DNA from: Sanyastnella coralliicola
GTDB lineage: Bacteria; Bacteroidota; Bacteroidia; Flavobacteriales_D; Sanyastnellaceae
Length of the DNA stretch: 64,000 bases
Assembly (NCBI RefSeq): GCF_030845195.1
Contig: NZ_CP132543.1
Location: forward strand, 327,501-391,500
Reading direction: 5' to 3'
The position numbers and the translations under genes were made by a program. Position 1 is the first letter of the stretch; every line of letters begins with the position of its first letter. This document shows, piece by piece, positions 1-12,559 of the stretch. The notes beneath the pieces are model-generated. The model saw only the letters and a program-made list of their open reading frames with translations, had not been told where the DNA came from and searched no databases.

Positions 1-2288
<2,288 letters not shown>

Positions 2289-2361
2289 CTAAGACTCTAC
2301 CAATATGTCCCGTATTCGGGATATCAGATCTATAAAGATAGAATAACTGAATCCCAGACGA

Positions 2362-2473
<112 letters not shown>

Positions 2474-2476
2474 CAT

Positions 2477-2510
2477 GAAAGGCCCCTCTTTGAGGGGCTT
2501 TTCTCTTTTA
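2477..2510 (+). terminator. rRNA operon terminator
   Basis: A perfect 7-bp GC-rich stem (gcccctc, 2482-2488, with gaggggc, 2492-2498), extended by A/T pairs on both sides, with a 3-base loop and a T-rich tail. It ends transcription of the rRNA operon just before der. Confidence 0.9.
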
Positions 2511-2521
2511 TATAAACTCCC

Positions 2522-2529
2522 TACATTCG
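2522..2529 (+). promoter_or_regulatory. near-consensus -7 element for der
   Basis: TACATTCG matches the Bacteroidota -7 element TAnnTTTG at all but one fixed position and ends 6 bases before the der ATG, so transcription would start at or next to the start codon. No clear -33 element is visible. Inferred from the motif only. Confidence 0.4.
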
Positions 2530-2535
2530 ATCGCC

Positions 2536-3843
2536 ATGAATAATCTTGTAGCCATCGTCGGAAGACCTAACGTCGGAAAATCAACCCTCTTCAATCGACT
2601 CACTGAATCGAAAGAAGCTATCGTTGATCCCGTTAGTGGAGTGACGCGTGACCGTAAATACGGAAACGTGCACTGGGGAGGAAGAGACTTCACCATCATC
2701 GATACCGGTGGTTATATCACCAACTCAGATGACTCCTTTGAAGGTGAAATCCGAGAACAAGTCAGCATCTCGATCGAAGAAGCTGCTATCATTCTTTTTG
2801 TTGTTGACGTTCATACAGGGATCACTGATCTTGATATGGAAGTGACAAACATCCTGCGTCGTGCAGGGAAACCTATTATGGTGGTCTCCAATAAGGTAGA
2901 TACAGGAGACAAAGAAATTGGCTCAACTGAATTCTACAGCCTTGGGCTTTCAGATAAGGTATATAGCATCTCAGCAAGTAATGGGTATGGGACAGGTGAA
3001 CTCCTCGATGATCTCATCGGGCTGATGCCTCCAGAACCTGAAGAGGAAGAAAGCAAGTATCCTAAGATTGCTGTGGTCGGAAGACCGAATGTGGGTAAAT
3101 CTACTTTCATCAATACACTGCTAGGAGAAAAGCGAAATATCGTTTCTGATATTGCCGGTACAACGCGTGACTCTGTTCACACGATATACAAAGGATTCGG
3201 TTTTGAGATCGAAATCATTGATACAGCAGGTCTGAGAAAGAGAAAGAAAATTGACGATTCTCTTGAATACTATTCTGCGGTACGAACCATCAAGGCGATT
3301 GATCAAGCAGACGTCTGCCTTCTATTGCTCGAAGCTCCAGAAGGAGTGAATAAGCAAGACCAGGCTATATTCTACCAAATTGTCGAAAGCTTCAGAGGAG
3401 TCGTTATTCTTGCGAATAAGTGGGACCTCGTAGATAAGGATCATAGCACGCACGATCAAATGCGTGAGGTCATCTTGAAGAGAATTGAGCCATTCACGGA
3501 TGTGCCAATCATCTTCACTTCTAACGTGACCAAACAACGAGTAATTCAAGGATTAGAGGAAGCGATGCGTGTATACGAGAATCGTAAGCGCAAAGTATCT
3601 ACTTCACAATTGAATGATTTTATTCTACCAATCATCAATGACAATCCTCCTCCTGCTTTGAAAGGGAAATATATCCAGATCAAGTATGTAACGCAGATTC
3701 CTTCTCAGGTGCCTACGTTCGCATTCTTCTGTAACCTCCCGCAATACATCAGAGATCCTTACAAACGATTCTTGGAGAATCAGCTACGTGAACGATTCGA
3801 TTTCACAGGGACACCGATCCGTTTGTTCTTCCGTAAGAAGTAA
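2536..3843 (+). CDS. der: ribosome biogenesis GTPase Der (EngA)
   Basis: Der is an essential double-GTPase that assists 50S subunit assembly. The 435-residue product has two successive G domains, each with its own P-loop: GRPNVGKST at about residues 9-17 and again at about 181-189, with matching DTGG/DTAG and NKVD/NKWD motifs, followed by a KH-like C-terminal domain (about 350-435). The length is the family norm. The start is the ATG at 2536, supported by the invariant N-terminal strand leading straight to the first P-loop. No Shine-Dalgarno is present, and a near-consensus -7 element sits 6 bases upstream. Its TAA is immediately followed by the stop of convergent metF, with no base in between. 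Confidence 0.98.
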   Translation: MNNLVAIVGRPNVGKSTLFNRLTESKEAIVDPVSGVTRDRKYGNVHWGGRDFTIIDTGGYITNSDDSFEGEIREQVSISIEEAAIILFVVDVHTGITDLDMEVTNILRRAGKPIMVVSNKVDTGDKEIGSTEFYSLGLSDKVYSISASNGYGTGELLDDLIGLMPPEPEEEESKYPKIAVVGRPNVGKSTFINTLLGEKRNIVSDIAGTTRDSVHTIYKGFGFEIEIIDTAGLRKRKKIDDSLEYYSAVRTIKAIDQADVCLLLLEAPEGVNKQDQAIFYQIVESFRGVVILANKWDLVDKDHSTHDQMREVILKRIEPFTDVPIIFTSNVTKQRVIQGLEEAMRVYENRKRKVSTSQLNDFILPIINDNPPPALKGKYIQIKYVTQIPSQVPTFAFFCNLPQYIRDPYKRFLENQLRERFDFTGTPIRLFFRKK

Positions 3844-4797
3844 TTAGAATACTTCTTTGGCCACACGGGCTGTTACTTCACTTTTACCCATAGTGTAGAA
3901 GTGCAACACAGGTACGCCAAATTCCATCAGTTCTTTGCATTGGCGAATACACCATTCGATGCCTGCCTCCTTCACTTCTTCTTTTGACTTACAAGCCTCA
4001 ACGTTATCTACCAGCTCCTCCGGTAAGTTCACATAGAAATTCTGAGGAATGCTCACCAACTGTCTTGCTGAAGTAAGTGGTTTGATGCCAGGAATGATTG
4101 GAACATTGATTCCATTTTCGCGGCAAAGCTTCACGTAATCAAAGTAAGCTTGATTGTCGAAGAACATTTGAGTGACAATGTATTCAGCTCCATCATCTAC
4201 CTTTTGCTTCAAGTAGCGCAGATCAGACTTAATGTTCGGAGCTTCAAAGTGCTTTTCTGGATAACCAGCAACACCAGCACAGAAGTCTGTTTTATTCGTG
4301 TTTCGTAGATCTGGATCTAAATAGATGCCATTGTTCAAGTCTACTACCTGATGAAGTAGATCAATCGCATAGGCGTGTCCATCATCTTCTGCTTTGAAAC
4401 GACCTTCTGATCTAATCGGATCTCCACGAAGAACCAAGACGTTATCGATACCTAAGAAGTTCAGGTCAATCAAGGCATTCTCCGTTTCCTCTTTACGGAA
4501 TCCACCACAGATGATATGTGGTACAGGATCAATACTGTAACGATGTTTCAGTGCAGCACAAATCCCTACAGTACCAGGACGTTTTCTAACAGTCTTCTTT
4601 TCGAGTAGTCCTTCTTTAACTTCTCTATAGACATACTCTTCTCGGTGATAGGTCACGTCTACAAAAGCGGGTTCGAACTCCATGAGATTGTCCATCGTCG
4701 TGAAGATCGAATTAATGTCTTGCCCCTTCAGTGGAGGTAGAACTTCTACAGAAAATAGGGTCTTCTTCGCGCCCTTAATATGATCAATCACCTTCAT
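3844..4797 (-). CDS. metF: methylenetetrahydrofolate reductase
   Basis: MetF reduces 5,10-methylene-THF to 5-methyl-THF with FAD, providing the methyl donor for methionine synthase. The 317-residue product starts [11 protein letters not shown], contains the SVEVLPP opening strand, the LRGDP folate/FAD motif in the middle and the TQMFFDN segment, and is of normal length for the bacterial enzyme. An in-frame start 45 bases further upstream exists, but the chosen ATG at 4797 gives the usual N terminus and makes an ATGA overlap with the stop of the upstream metH gene, so the two are translationally coupled. It is the last gene of the metH-metH-metF operon behind the SAM riboswitch. Confidence 0.96.
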   Translation of the reverse strand: MKVIDHIKGAKKTLFSVEVLPPLKGQDINSIFTTMDNLMEFEPAFVDVTYHREEYVYREVKEGLLEKKTVRKRPGTVGICAALKHRYSIDPVPHIICGGFRKEETENALIDLNFLGIDNVLVLRGDPIRSEGRFKAEDDGHAYAIDLLHQVVDLNNGIYLDPDLRNTNKTDFCAGVAGYPEKHFEAPNIKSDLRYLKQKVDDGAEYIVTQMFFDNQAYFDYVKLCRENGINVPIIPGIKPLTSARQLVSIPQNFYVNLPEELVDNVEACKSKEEVKEAGIEWCIRQCKELMEFGVPVLHFYTMGKSEVTARVAKEVF

Positions 4798-7469
4798 TTC
4801 AGTGAGTATTCTTTTTCGTAATTCAATGATGAGCCCAACCAACGTTCAACGTCTTCGACGCTGATATTTCGACGCTGAGCATATTCTTCTACTTGGTCTT
4901 TGCTGATTTTACCAAGTCCGAAGTATTTCGATTCCGCGTTAGCGAAATAATAACCAGAAACAGAAGCTGCAGGATACATGGCCAATGACTCAGTCAAAGT
5001 GATTCCTGTATTCTCTTCAGCATTCAATAGCTTCCAAATAGTCTCTTTTTCAAGGTGATCCGGACAAGCAGGATACCCAGGTGCAGGGCGAATCCCTTTG
5101 TAGTTTTCAGCAATCAAGGCTGTGTTGTCTAGATTCTCGTCGCTCGCATAACCCCAGAAGTTCTTTCGAACGCGTTCGTGAAGGTATTCAGCGAAAGCTT
5201 CAGCAAAACGATCTGCTAGGGCCTTGGCCATGATCGAACGGTAATCATCTTGATCACGTTCGAAGGATTCCAAAAGCTTTTCTAGACCATGTCCTGAAGT
5301 AACCGCGAAACATCCAATATGATCTGTTCCATGCTCTTCTGGTGCGATGAAGTCCGCAAGTGAATGGTTGGCTGCTTCTTTGTGCTTCTTTTGCTGCTGA
5401 CGCAGGAAATGGAAGGTCTCTAATGTTTGACCATTCTCTTTTACGTTCACATCGTCACCCTTCCTTGAAGCTTCGAATATTCCAAAGACTCCGGTTGGAC
5501 GAAGAAGGTTAGACGCTATCATTTCTTGAAGCATCACCTGGGTATCTTCCCAGACCTTAGTGGCTTCTTCACCAACTACATTGTCTTCTAGAATGGCAGG
5601 GAATTTCCCGTGAAGTCCCCAAGTCTTGAAATAAGGAGTCCAGTCGATGTAGGGACTTAAATCACGAAGACTCGGATTAATCACTTGAACCCCTAGTTGA
5701 TTTGGAGCAGAAGGAGACCACGAAGACCAATCGATCTTCATTCCGTTCGCACGGGCCTTTTCGATGGAGATGAACTCCTTCGTTTGTCCGCGTTCTAAAT
5801 ATTTTGTGCGCAGTTCACGGTATTCGTCACGGATTGCTCCGGCGCTCTCTTCTTTCTTTTCACCCATGAGTGAACTCAGAACAGGCACCGCTCGCGAAGC
5901 ATCATTCACGTGAACCAACGGACCGTCATATGCAGGGAGAATCTTCACGGCGGTGTGCACGCGTGAAGTAGTGGCCCCACCAATCAACAACGGAAGATTC
6001 ATGCCGCGGATCTTCATTTCCTCAGCTACGTGAATCATTTCATCCAATGACGGCGTGATCAATCCACTCAATCCAATCGCATCAGCACCTTCTTCAATGG
6101 CACGATCTAAGATGGTTGCTGCGGGAACCATGACACCAAGGTCAACGATTTCGAAACCGTTACAGGCTAGCACAACCCCCACAATATTCTTCCCAATGTC
6201 ATGGACATCACCTTTCACGGTGGCTAGTACAATCTTACCTGCTGAACGTCCGCCTTTGCTTTTCTCTGCTTCGAGGTAAGGGGTGAGGTAGGCCACACTG
6301 CGTTTCATTACACGGGCGCTTTTCACCACCTGAGGCAGGAACATTTTTCCAGATCCGAACAGATCACCAACCACGTTCATACCGGACATCAACGGGCCTT
6401 CAATGACTTCAAGTGGTCGGTCATATTGCTGACGTGCCTCTTCAGTGTCTTCTTCGATGAACTCTACCAATCCTTTTACAAGAGAGTACTCTAGTCGCTT
6501 TTCAACCGATTGCTCACGCCACGAGAGATCCTTTTCAACTGTTTTAGCTGAGCTTTGATTCTTTGCGGCGTAGTCAAGGAGTGCTTCAGTAGCGTTGTCG
6601 TTTCGATCGAGCAAAACATCTTCAACAAGCGTCAATAACTCATCGTCAATTTCATCATAAACCTCCAGCATGGTTGGGTTTACAATTCCCATATCCATCC
6701 CAGCCTTGATACCGTGATACAGGAACGCAGAGTGCATCGCTTCACGTACACGAGGGTTTCCTCTGAAGGAGAACGAAACATTGCTGACTCCACCGCTCAC
6801 CAATGCACCTGGACAGTTTTCCTTGATCCAGGTTGTTGCACGGAAGAAGTCTAACGCGTTGCTTCGGTGTTCTTCCATCCCCGTAGCCACGGGGAATATG
6901 TTCGGGTCGAAAATAATATCAGTAGCAGGGAATCCTACTTCTTCCGTGAGGATCTTATATGCTCGACCACAGATTTCTACACGACGTTCGTAACTGTCTG
7001 CCTGACCAGTTTCATCAAAGGCCATCACGACCACAGCTGCTCCGTATCGTCGAATGAGTGTTGCTTGTTCTTTGAAGGTGGCTTCACCCTCTTTAAGGGA
7101 GATTGAGTTCACAACGCACTTACCTTGCACTACCTTCAGTCCGGCTTCAATAATCTCCCATTTGGATGAGTCAATCATGATTGGAACACGGGCAATGTCA
7201 GGTTCGGCCGCAATCAGCTTCAAAAAAGTGGTCATGGCTTCTTTGCCATCGATCATCCCTTCATCCATATTGATGTCGATGATCTGGGCCCCTCCTTCTA
7301 CTTGATCGCGCGCTACTTCTAGTGCATCAGTGAAGTTTTCTTCCTTGATTAAGCGCAAGAACTTACGACTTCCAGTCACGTTGGTACGTTCTCCAACGTT
7401 GACGAAGTTTGAATCTTGAGTGATGACGAGTGGTTCCAAACCACTCAATATCAGCCTCGCTTGCTTCAT
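4794..7469 (-). CDS. metH: methionine synthase MetH, folate/cobalamin/activation module
   Basis: This 891-residue protein is the C-terminal three quarters of cobalamin-dependent methionine synthase. In order: pterin-binding (methyl-THF) domain at about 20-290, with [14 protein letters not shown] near the start; cobalamin cap and B12-binding domains with the axial-ligand motif DVHDIGKN at 421-428; and the SAM-dependent reactivation domain with [12 protein letters not shown] at 794-805. The homocysteine-binding domain is missing here and encoded by the preceding gene, with which it shares an ATGA stop/start overlap (7466-7469). Split MetH is, from memory, frequent in Bacteroidota, so this is an arrangement and not damage. 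The product depends on a supply of B12. Confidence 0.97.
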   Translation of the reverse strand: MKQARLILSGLEPLVITQDSNFVNVGERTNVTGSRKFLRLIKEENFTDALEVARDQVEGGAQIIDINMDEGMIDGKEAMTTFLKLIAAEPDIARVPIMIDSSKWEIIEAGLKVVQGKCVVNSISLKEGEATFKEQATLIRRYGAAVVVMAFDETGQADSYERRVEICGRAYKILTEEVGFPATDIIFDPNIFPVATGMEEHRSNALDFFRATTWIKENCPGALVSGGVSNVSFSFRGNPRVREAMHSAFLYHGIKAGMDMGIVNPTMLEVYDEIDDELLTLVEDVLLDRNDNATEALLDYAAKNQSSAKTVEKDLSWREQSVEKRLEYSLVKGLVEFIEEDTEEARQQYDRPLEVIEGPLMSGMNVVGDLFGSGKMFLPQVVKSARVMKRSVAYLTPYLEAEKSKGGRSAGKIVLATVKGDVHDIGKNIVGVVLACNGFEIVDLGVMVPAATILDRAIEEGADAIGLSGLITPSLDEMIHVAEEMKIRGMNLPLLIGGATTSRVHTAVKILPAYDGPLVHVNDASRAVPVLSSLMGEKKEESAGAIRDEYRELRTKYLERGQTKEFISIEKARANGMKIDWSSWSPSAPNQLGVQVINPSLRDLSPYIDWTPYFKTWGLHGKFPAILEDNVVGEEATKVWEDTQVMLQEMIASNLLRPTGVFGIFEASRKGDDVNVKENGQTLETFHFLRQQQKKHKEAANHSLADFIAPEEHGTDHIGCFAVTSGHGLEKLLESFERDQDDYRSIMAKALADRFAEAFAEYLHERVRKNFWGYASDENLDNTALIAENYKGIRPAPGYPACPDHLEKETIWKLLNAEENTGITLTESLAMYPAASVSGYYFANAESKYFGLGKISKDQVEEYAQRRNISVEDVERWLGSSLNYEKEYSLK

Positions 7470-8473
7470 GCTTCGACCTTAATTTTTCGAGGTTCGTAGG
7501 TAGCTGCCATTTCCGCGATAGCGCGAATATGATCAGGAGTAGTTCCACAACAACCACCAACAATATTGATGATTCCGCGGTCTAGATACTCACTGATTTC
7601 GTTGGCCATTTGTTCAGGAGTCTGGTCATAAGCCCCCATTTCATTGGGAAGACCAGCATTTGGATGGGCACTGACCAAGGCCTCGGTATTTCGCGAAACC
7701 ACGTCGATATATGGCGTAAGCTGCGAAGCCCCTAGCGCACAGTTGAATCCAACACTCAACAGTGGTACGTGCGACATACTGATCAAAAATGCCTCGGCAG
7801 TCTGACCAGATAGCGTGCGGCCAGAAGCATCAGTAATGGTACCACTGACCATGATTGGTACAGTAACACCTTTCTCGGCCATGGCTTCTTCTGCTGCGAA
7901 TAGTGCTGCTTTCGCATTGAGCGTATCAAAAATAGTTTCAATCAAGAAGGCATCGACACCACCATCAATCAACGCAACCATCTGCTCCTTGTATGCAGCT
8001 ACCAATTCATCATAGGTGACGGCGCGATACGCAGGGTCATTGACATCAGGACTAAGCGATGCGGTTTTGTTGGTAGGACCAATAGACCCGGCAACGTAAC
8101 GCGGTTTGTCAGGATTCTTTTCTGTCCATCGATTGGCTACTTCACTGGCGATACGCGCTGATTCATAATTCAGGTCGTAAACCAGATGCGATAGATCGTA
8201 ATCATCTTGTGCAATCGAGGTCGAAGAGAAAGTGTTGGTCTCCACAATGTCAGCTCCGGCTTCGAAGTATGCATCGTGAATGGCCTCGAGAATATCTGGA
8301 CGCGTGAGTGCCAGGAGGTCATTATTTCCTTTTAATGAAGCTTGATGATCTTTCAGCGATTCATTGCGGAAATCATCTTCCGTAAGGTTGTAACGCTGGA
8401 TCATGGTGCCCATGGCTCCATCAAGAATTAGAATACGTGAAGCAGCGATGCTTCTTAGGTCATCTTTTTTCAT
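7466..8473 (-). CDS. metH: methionine synthase MetH, homocysteine-binding module
   Basis: A 335-residue homocysteine S-methyltransferase barrel equivalent to the first domain of MetH. It begins with the typical [11 protein letters not shown] strand and has the three zinc-thiolate cysteines: C245 in the FNCALG segment and C308/C309 in GGCCGTTP. It activates homocysteine through Zn and hands it to the cobalamin module encoded by the next gene. The ATG at 8473 follows the SAM riboswitch leader. Position as first gene of a three-gene operon, the ATGA overlap with the second MetH gene and the riboswitch together leave no doubt about its role in methionine synthesis rather than in a betaine- or S-methylmethionine-dependent pathway. 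Confidence 0.96.
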   Translation of the reverse strand: MKKDDLRSIAASRILILDGAMGTMIQRYNLTEDDFRNESLKDHQASLKGNNDLLALTRPDILEAIHDAYFEAGADIVETNTFSSTSIAQDDYDLSHLVYDLNYESARIASEVANRWTEKNPDKPRYVAGSIGPTNKTASLSPDVNDPAYRAVTYDELVAAYKEQMVALIDGGVDAFLIETIFDTLNAKAALFAAEEAMAEKGVTVPIMVSGTITDASGRTLSGQTAEAFLISMSHVPLLSVGFNCALGASQLTPYIDVVSRNTEALVSAHPNAGLPNEMGAYDQTPEQMANEISEYLDRGIINIVGGCCGTTPDHIRAIAEMAATYEPRKIKVEA

Positions 8474-8522
8474 TCAATCTTACGTATTCAAGAAATCTGG
8501 AGGAAGTGTCGATCGACATCTG

Positions 8523-8617
8523 CTCATCTGTCCCCTAAGTAGGGTAGGATTTGGCACCCGGCCTTCCCGGGTTGCCAAGACTTCTACGGGCCTATTCCCT
8601 CCGTCTTTCTTGATAAG
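8523..8617 (-). promoter_or_regulatory. SAM-I (S-box) riboswitch in the metH leader
   Basis: On the minus strand the aptamer opens with cttatcaaga, followed by gGAGGGA, the tGGCCC-like segment, GGCAACC, and GGTGCcAAaTCC, which are the S-box landmarks in the correct order. P1 can be closed between cttatc (8612-8617) and gatgag (8523-8528) with one G-U pair. Between aptamer and start codon lies a self-complementary tgtcgatcgaca (8506-8517), which could belong to the expression platform, although no T-rich terminator is evident. High SAM is expected to shut down metH-metH-metF. Confidence 0.93.
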
Positions 8618-8624
8618 TACAGAG

Positions 8625-8632
8625 CAAATGTA
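8625..8632 (-). promoter_or_regulatory. -7 element of the metH operon promoter
   Basis: On the minus strand TACATTTG is an exact TAnnTTTG match. It ends 7 bases before the first base of the riboswitch P1 stem, so transcription would start right at the aptamer, as expected for a riboswitch leader. Confidence 0.75.
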
Positions 8633-8738
8633 ATTCTTTTTTCAATCGGTGCCCTATTCGTCTATTTCTTAGGAATCCTCCTACAATAGTTGTCGAAACA
8701 CTGAGGGATGTCAATCCTGCGAATCGTGGAAATAATTC

Positions 8739-8746
8739 TAAATTTG
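8739..8746 (+). promoter_or_regulatory. -7 element of the metK promoter
   Basis: TAAATTTG is an exact TAnnTTTG match 54 bases upstream of the metK ATG. It gives a leader of about 50 bases, which holds no aptamer; metK is therefore outside the control of the neighbouring riboswitch. Confidence 0.6.
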
Positions 8747-8800
8747 CCCGACTTAGTAGAACTCTAATGTGAGTTCCGTTCTTTAAAATCATCATAATAG

Positions 8801-10093
8801 ATGCCTTATCTCTTTACTTCAGAATCAGTGTCAGAAGGGCACCCAGACAAGGTTGCAGATCAAATCTCTGATGCACTAATCGATCACTTTCTAGCTTTTG
8901 ATAAAGACTCGAAAGTGGCTTGTGAAACACTCGTAACTACCGGGCAGGTTGTACTTGCTGGTGAGGTGAAGAGCACATGTTACCTCGACGTACAGAAGAT
9001 TACTCGTGATGTCATCAATGATATTGGTTACACACGCAGTGAATATATGTTCGAAGCGAATTCATGTGGGGTTCTTTCAGCGATCCACGAGCAATCTCCA
9101 GATATCAATCAGGGAGTTGAACGTGCGAAAAAGGAAGACCAGGGAGCTGGTGATCAGGGGATCATGTTCGGTTATGCGAACCGTGAAACCGATAACTACA
9201 TGCCATTGGCATTGGAGCTATCACATTTGCTTCTTCAAGAGCTTGCGGCAATCCGTAAGGAAGGAAAGAAAATGAAGTACTTGCGTCCTGATTCAAAGTC
9301 GCAGGTAACAATTGAATACGACGATAACAACAACCCGTTGCGCATCGATACGATTGTATTGAGTACACAGCACGACGAGTTTGAGCTTCCAAAGTCAGAC
9401 AAAAAAACAGAGATCAAGCGCGCTGAAAAAGTGATGCTTGACAAGATCAAAGAAGACTTTGAAAAGATTTTGCTTCCTCGCGTGAAGCGCAAGCTGCCTA
9501 AGCGAGTTCAAAAGCTATTCACTGGAAAGATCACATTGCACATCAACCCAACAGGGAAGTTTGTGATTGGCGGACCTCACGGTGATACAGGATTGACAGG
9601 TCGTAAGATCATCGTTGATACATACGGTGGTAAAGGTGCGCACGGTGGTGGTGCATTCTCAGGAAAAGACCCAAGTAAAGTTGACCGTTCTGCGGCTTAT
9701 GCAACACGCCATATCGCTAAGAATATGGTTGCTGCTGGTATTTGTGATGAAGTGCTTGTACAGGTAGGATACGCCATCGGCGTAGCTGAGCCTGTTGGAC
9801 TGTACATCAACACTTACGGGACATCGAATATTGATCTTTCTGACGCAGAGATTGCGAAGAAGATTGACGACATCTTTGACCTTCGTCCTTACGCTATTGA
9901 GAAGCGATTCAAGCTACGCACACCTATCTACAGAGAAGCAGCAGCTTACGGGCATATGGGACGTGAGCCTCAGGAAGTGGAGAAGGAATTCGTTGATGGA
10001 AACGGAAAGGTGAAGAAGATGAAAGTGAAGTTGTTCCCTTGGGAAGAGCTTGACTACGTGGCGCGACTCAAACGTGCATTTAAAATTAAATAA
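8801..10093 (+). CDS. metK: S-adenosylmethionine synthetase
   Basis: MetK makes S-adenosylmethionine from methionine and ATP. The 430-residue product shows the family signatures: [15 protein letters not shown] at about 10-24, [12 protein letters not shown] near residue 120, and [24 protein letters not shown] sequence around 265-285, including the glycine-rich loop [10 protein letters not shown]. It is about 45 residues longer than the enterobacterial enzyme because of an internal insertion rich in Lys/Glu (about 190-235), a form I recall from other Bacteroidota. The ATG at 8801 gives the canonical [14 protein letters not shown] start. It is transcribed away from the metH operon and is followed by a structured RNA and a terminator. 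Confidence 0.98.
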   Translation: MPYLFTSESVSEGHPDKVADQISDALIDHFLAFDKDSKVACETLVTTGQVVLAGEVKSTCYLDVQKITRDVINDIGYTRSEYMFEANSCGVLSAIHEQSPDINQGVERAKKEDQGAGDQGIMFGYANRETDNYMPLALELSHLLLQELAAIRKEGKKMKYLRPDSKSQVTIEYDDNNNPLRIDTIVLSTQHDEFELPKSDKKTEIKRAEKVMLDKIKEDFEKILLPRVKRKLPKRVQKLFTGKITLHINPTGKFVIGGPHGDTGLTGRKIIVDTYGGKGAHGGGAFSGKDPSKVDRSAAYATRHIAKNMVAAGICDEVLVQVGYAIGVAEPVGLYINTYGTSNIDLSDAEIAKKIDDIFDLRPYAIEKRFKLRTPIYREAAAYGHMGREPQEVEKEFVDGNGKVKKMKVKLFPWEELDYVARLKRAFKIK

Positions 10094-10099
10094 CCGGTA

Positions 10100-10253
10100 G
10101 GGTGCAATCCTGCATGCTTGTATATAGTGTGATCAAACGGCACACTACCCACGGGTAGTTATATATACATAAGTGTATTGCACTTAGACTGGTTTCTGTC
10201 GGCGTGATGGATGGTGAAACGGAGAGCACGACAGACCCATGGTGATAACCAGA
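10100..10253 (+). ncRNA. candidate structured RNA downstream of metK
   Basis: The stretch between metK and the terminator folds extensively by eye. An outer stem gtgcaat (10102-10108)/attgcac (10177-10183) encloses tgtatata (10119-10126)/tatataca (10162-10169), inside which sit two small hairpins: gtgtg (10127-10131)/cacac (10141-10145) and ctacc/ggtag (10145-10149/10154-10158), which share one base. A second domain has ctggtt (10189-10194)/aaccag (10247-10252) around ctgtcg (10196-10201)/cgacag (10229-10234). It ends at an intrinsic terminator. It does not match the SAM, cobalamin, TPP, SRP, tmRNA or RNase P consensus as I remember them. No TAnnTTTG promoter is seen in front, so it may be the processed 3' end of the metK transcript. 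Confidence 0.5.
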
Positions 10254-10287
10254 AAGACCTCGCTTGAGCAGCGGGGTCTTCTTTTTT
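10254..10287 (+). terminator. strong intrinsic terminator after metK/structured RNA
   Basis: A 10-bp stem, aagacctcgc (10254-10263) with gcggggtctt (10271-10280), one G-U pair, loop ttgagca, followed by a run of six T after a C. It separates metK and the structured RNA from the next gene. Confidence 0.92.
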
Positions 10288-10312
10288 GGATTCCTTTCCC
10301 GAACTTAGTGTT

Positions 10313-12559
10313 GTGAGATATCCTCTTTTGATTTTATCGCTCTGCTTTCCTTTTCTTCTGCTAGCGCAGGAGGAGGGAATGACGAAAGGTCAGCGCATTT
10401 TTTGCGAAGACCAACAGGCCTTTTCGCTGACAGAATCTATCAATGTCAATGCAGGTTATAAAAGTGTTCTCGCTGAACGCGGAATGGGTGGGCCTAAAAG
10501 AGAATGGCTCTGGTCGGAAGTAGGCCCAACAGAACATCCCGCCGAAATCAACCCAGGAGGCAAGGCTATCCCTACATATGCACGAGAAAGAGGTAATGGT
10601 ACCGGTCGAATTAACTACCTCTATACCGACCCATATCAAGAGAATAGAATCTTTGCGTGCTCTCCAACGGGAGGCCTCTTTGTGAGCGTTGATCTCGGTG
10701 AATCATGGAAGAACGCTGGTACAGATCAACTCCCCATTTGTGGTGTCAGCTCAATCGTTGTTGACCCAGAAAACCCTGATCGTTGGATTATTTCCACTGG
10801 TGACTCGGATGACCGGTTCATGTTCTCCGATGGAATCTGGCGAACAGAAGACGCTGGGAAATCCTGGGTAAATATCAATGGAGGCGTAAGGGGAAAAAAG
10901 ATTTCTCCGCAAGAAGATCCTTCAGATTATCTCTATATCGCGAAACTCGAGGCACATCCGTGTTACTTCGGTCGCATTTTCGCTGCCACCAATAAGGGCT
11001 TGTTGGTTTCAAACAACGCACTTGATGAAGCGAATAAGGTCAAATGGAAACAGGTGGGCGAGAGCTTCTTCTACGATATCCTTATCCCAGACCCTGATCA
11101 GCCTGTAGTGTTGGCAACAGGAGAGGAGTTTTGGAGAAGCGATGATTGCGGCAATTCTTGGGAGCTTCAAGACTATCCAGCATATAAAGATCAAGAGCGC
11201 TTTCCTTTCTCAAGAATTTGCATGGTGAATCGACCAACAACAGGCGACGTCTTATTTGGGCTCTCCTGCGCGCAAAAGTTCTCTCAGTCTGGACTAGGAG
11301 AAGGAGAGCTCTGGAGCTATTCACCTGCGGATAAGAAACTCACTTACATGCGTTCACTTCGTGATGCCATGAATAATCTGATTAATACTAGAGGTCGAGC
11401 CCTAATCGTAGACCCAGAAAGTGAAACGCGCATATTTACAGCGAATGTCCAACCGGTGTTTGTCAGTGAAAACAATGGAGAGCTCTTTCGTCGCATTGAA
11501 AAGAATCAGATGCACGATGATGTGCATCACTTTGCTTGGTCAAATGATGGGTTGATCTTATTTGTCGGACATGATGGAGGTGTCTCAAGAAGTTTTGATC
11601 GAGGGGCCACATGGCAGAGTGCAAACGTCGGACTTGGTACCGCCAATGTTTTTGGATTGAGTGTGGCTCAAACACAAGAGCATCAAGTGGCCTATGGAGG
11701 CTATGATACGGGAGGGAATATCCTAGTTGATGGTCAATGGTACCACAGCACCTGGGGTGATGGCTTTGAAACGATCATCGATTATTCTGATGCGAATATC
11801 ATGTATACCACTAAGCAACATGGGCATATTCACCGTTCAGATGATCGAGGGAAAAGCTTTGAGAACACCGTCACAAGTGGTAAAACCAAAACCGATTGGC
11901 ATACATGGATTCGACAACACCAACGATTGCCGAATGTGATCTTTTGCACTGGAGACCGTCTACTTCGCTCTTATGACAAAGGAGAGAATTGGGATGTCAT
12001 CCTTGATGTTCCCGGACTAGAAGGAGATTACCTCAACGTTTTCAGACTCTTTACAAGCGAAGACCATCCGGATGTGCTCTATGCCTACGTGCTCGATCAA
12101 ACAAAGGTTGATCCGATCCTTTTGATGACCACAAATGCCGCCGAACCCGATGCTGCAAAAGTGAAGTGGGAGCGGGTTGCAGATGTTCCGAAGAAGGGGT
12201 GGATTACGTCTTTAGTTGTTGATCCTGATAACCCAAGGCAGTTCTGGATGTCTTATAAAAGCGCGGAGCCAGATCAAAAGGTATATCGCTTTAACGGAGA
12301 ACGCTACAGCGATGTGACTGCGAATCTAGGTTGGTGTGTCATCGGAGAAATGGTTCTAGACCGTAATAGCAATGAGCGTATTTACATCGGTACGAATCAC
12401 GGCGTGTTTACCCGAGATAAATCTGAAGAACAGTGGACCTTACTTGAAGGACTACCAGGTACTTGGGTACGTGCGCTTGAAATCAACTACCACACCAACA
12501 CGATCTATGCCGGAACCTTTGGAAGAGGTGTGTGGTTTGCACCGCTTTATCAAGACTAA
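10313..12559 (+). CDS. secreted sortilin/BNR-type beta-propeller protein
   Basis: The product (about 748 residues) has an N-terminal signal peptide (RYPLLILSLCFPFLLLAQ) and then repeated Asp-box/BNR motifs, for example SVDLGESW, TEDAGKSW, SDDCGNSW, SFDRGATW, SDDRGKSF and SYDKGENW, the pattern of VPS10/sortilin-like and glycosyl-hydrolase-type propellers. No catalytic residues of sialidases or xyloglucanases can be assigned, and no C-terminal type IX sorting domain is seen. The start is uncertain: a TTG at 10286 lies inside the terminator tail and would put acidic residues before the signal peptide, so the GTG at 10313 is preferred. Likely exported and possibly a surface or periplasmic binding protein; the ligand is unknown. 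Its stop directly abuts the stop of the convergent lipoprotein gene. Confidence 0.85.
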   Translation: MRYPLLILSLCFPFLLLAQEEGMTKGQRIFCEDQQAFSLTESINVNAGYKSVLAERGMGGPKREWLWSEVGPTEHPAEINPGGKAIPTYARERGNGTGRINYLYTDPYQENRIFACSPTGGLFVSVDLGESWKNAGTDQLPICGVSSIVVDPENPDRWIISTGDSDDRFMFSDGIWRTEDAGKSWVNINGGVRGKKISPQEDPSDYLYIAKLEAHPCYFGRIFAATNKGLLVSNNALDEANKVKWKQVGESFFYDILIPDPDQPVVLATGEEFWRSDDCGNSWELQDYPAYKDQERFPFSRICMVNRPTTGDVLFGLSCAQKFSQSGLGEGELWSYSPADKKLTYMRSLRDAMNNLINTRGRALIVDPESETRIFTANVQPVFVSENNGELFRRIEKNQMHDDVHHFAWSNDGLILFVGHDGGVSRSFDRGATWQSANVGLGTANVFGLSVAQTQEHQVAYGGYDTGGNILVDGQWYHSTWGDGFETIIDYSDANIMYTTKQHGHIHRSDDRGKSFENTVTSGKTKTDWHTWIRQHQRLPNVIFCTGDRLLRSYDKGENWDVILDVPGLEGDYLNVFRLFTSEDHPDVLYAYVLDQTKVDPILLMTTNAAEPDAAKVKWERVADVPKKGWITSLVVDPDNPRQFWMSYKSAEPDQKVYRFNGERYSDVTANLGWCVIGEMVLDRNSNERIYIGTNHGVFTRDKSEEQWTLLEGLPGTWVRALEINYHTNTIYAGTFGRGVWFAPLYQD

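Noticed and set aside
4794..8473. Two metH frames read as a frameshifted single gene
   Set aside because: The junction is a clean ATGA stop/start overlap with intact domains on both sides, matching a known split arrangement in the phylum.
10094..10253. Second SAM riboswitch behind metK
   Set aside because: It has no S-box landmarks (GGAGGGA, GGCAACC) and lies downstream of the gene.
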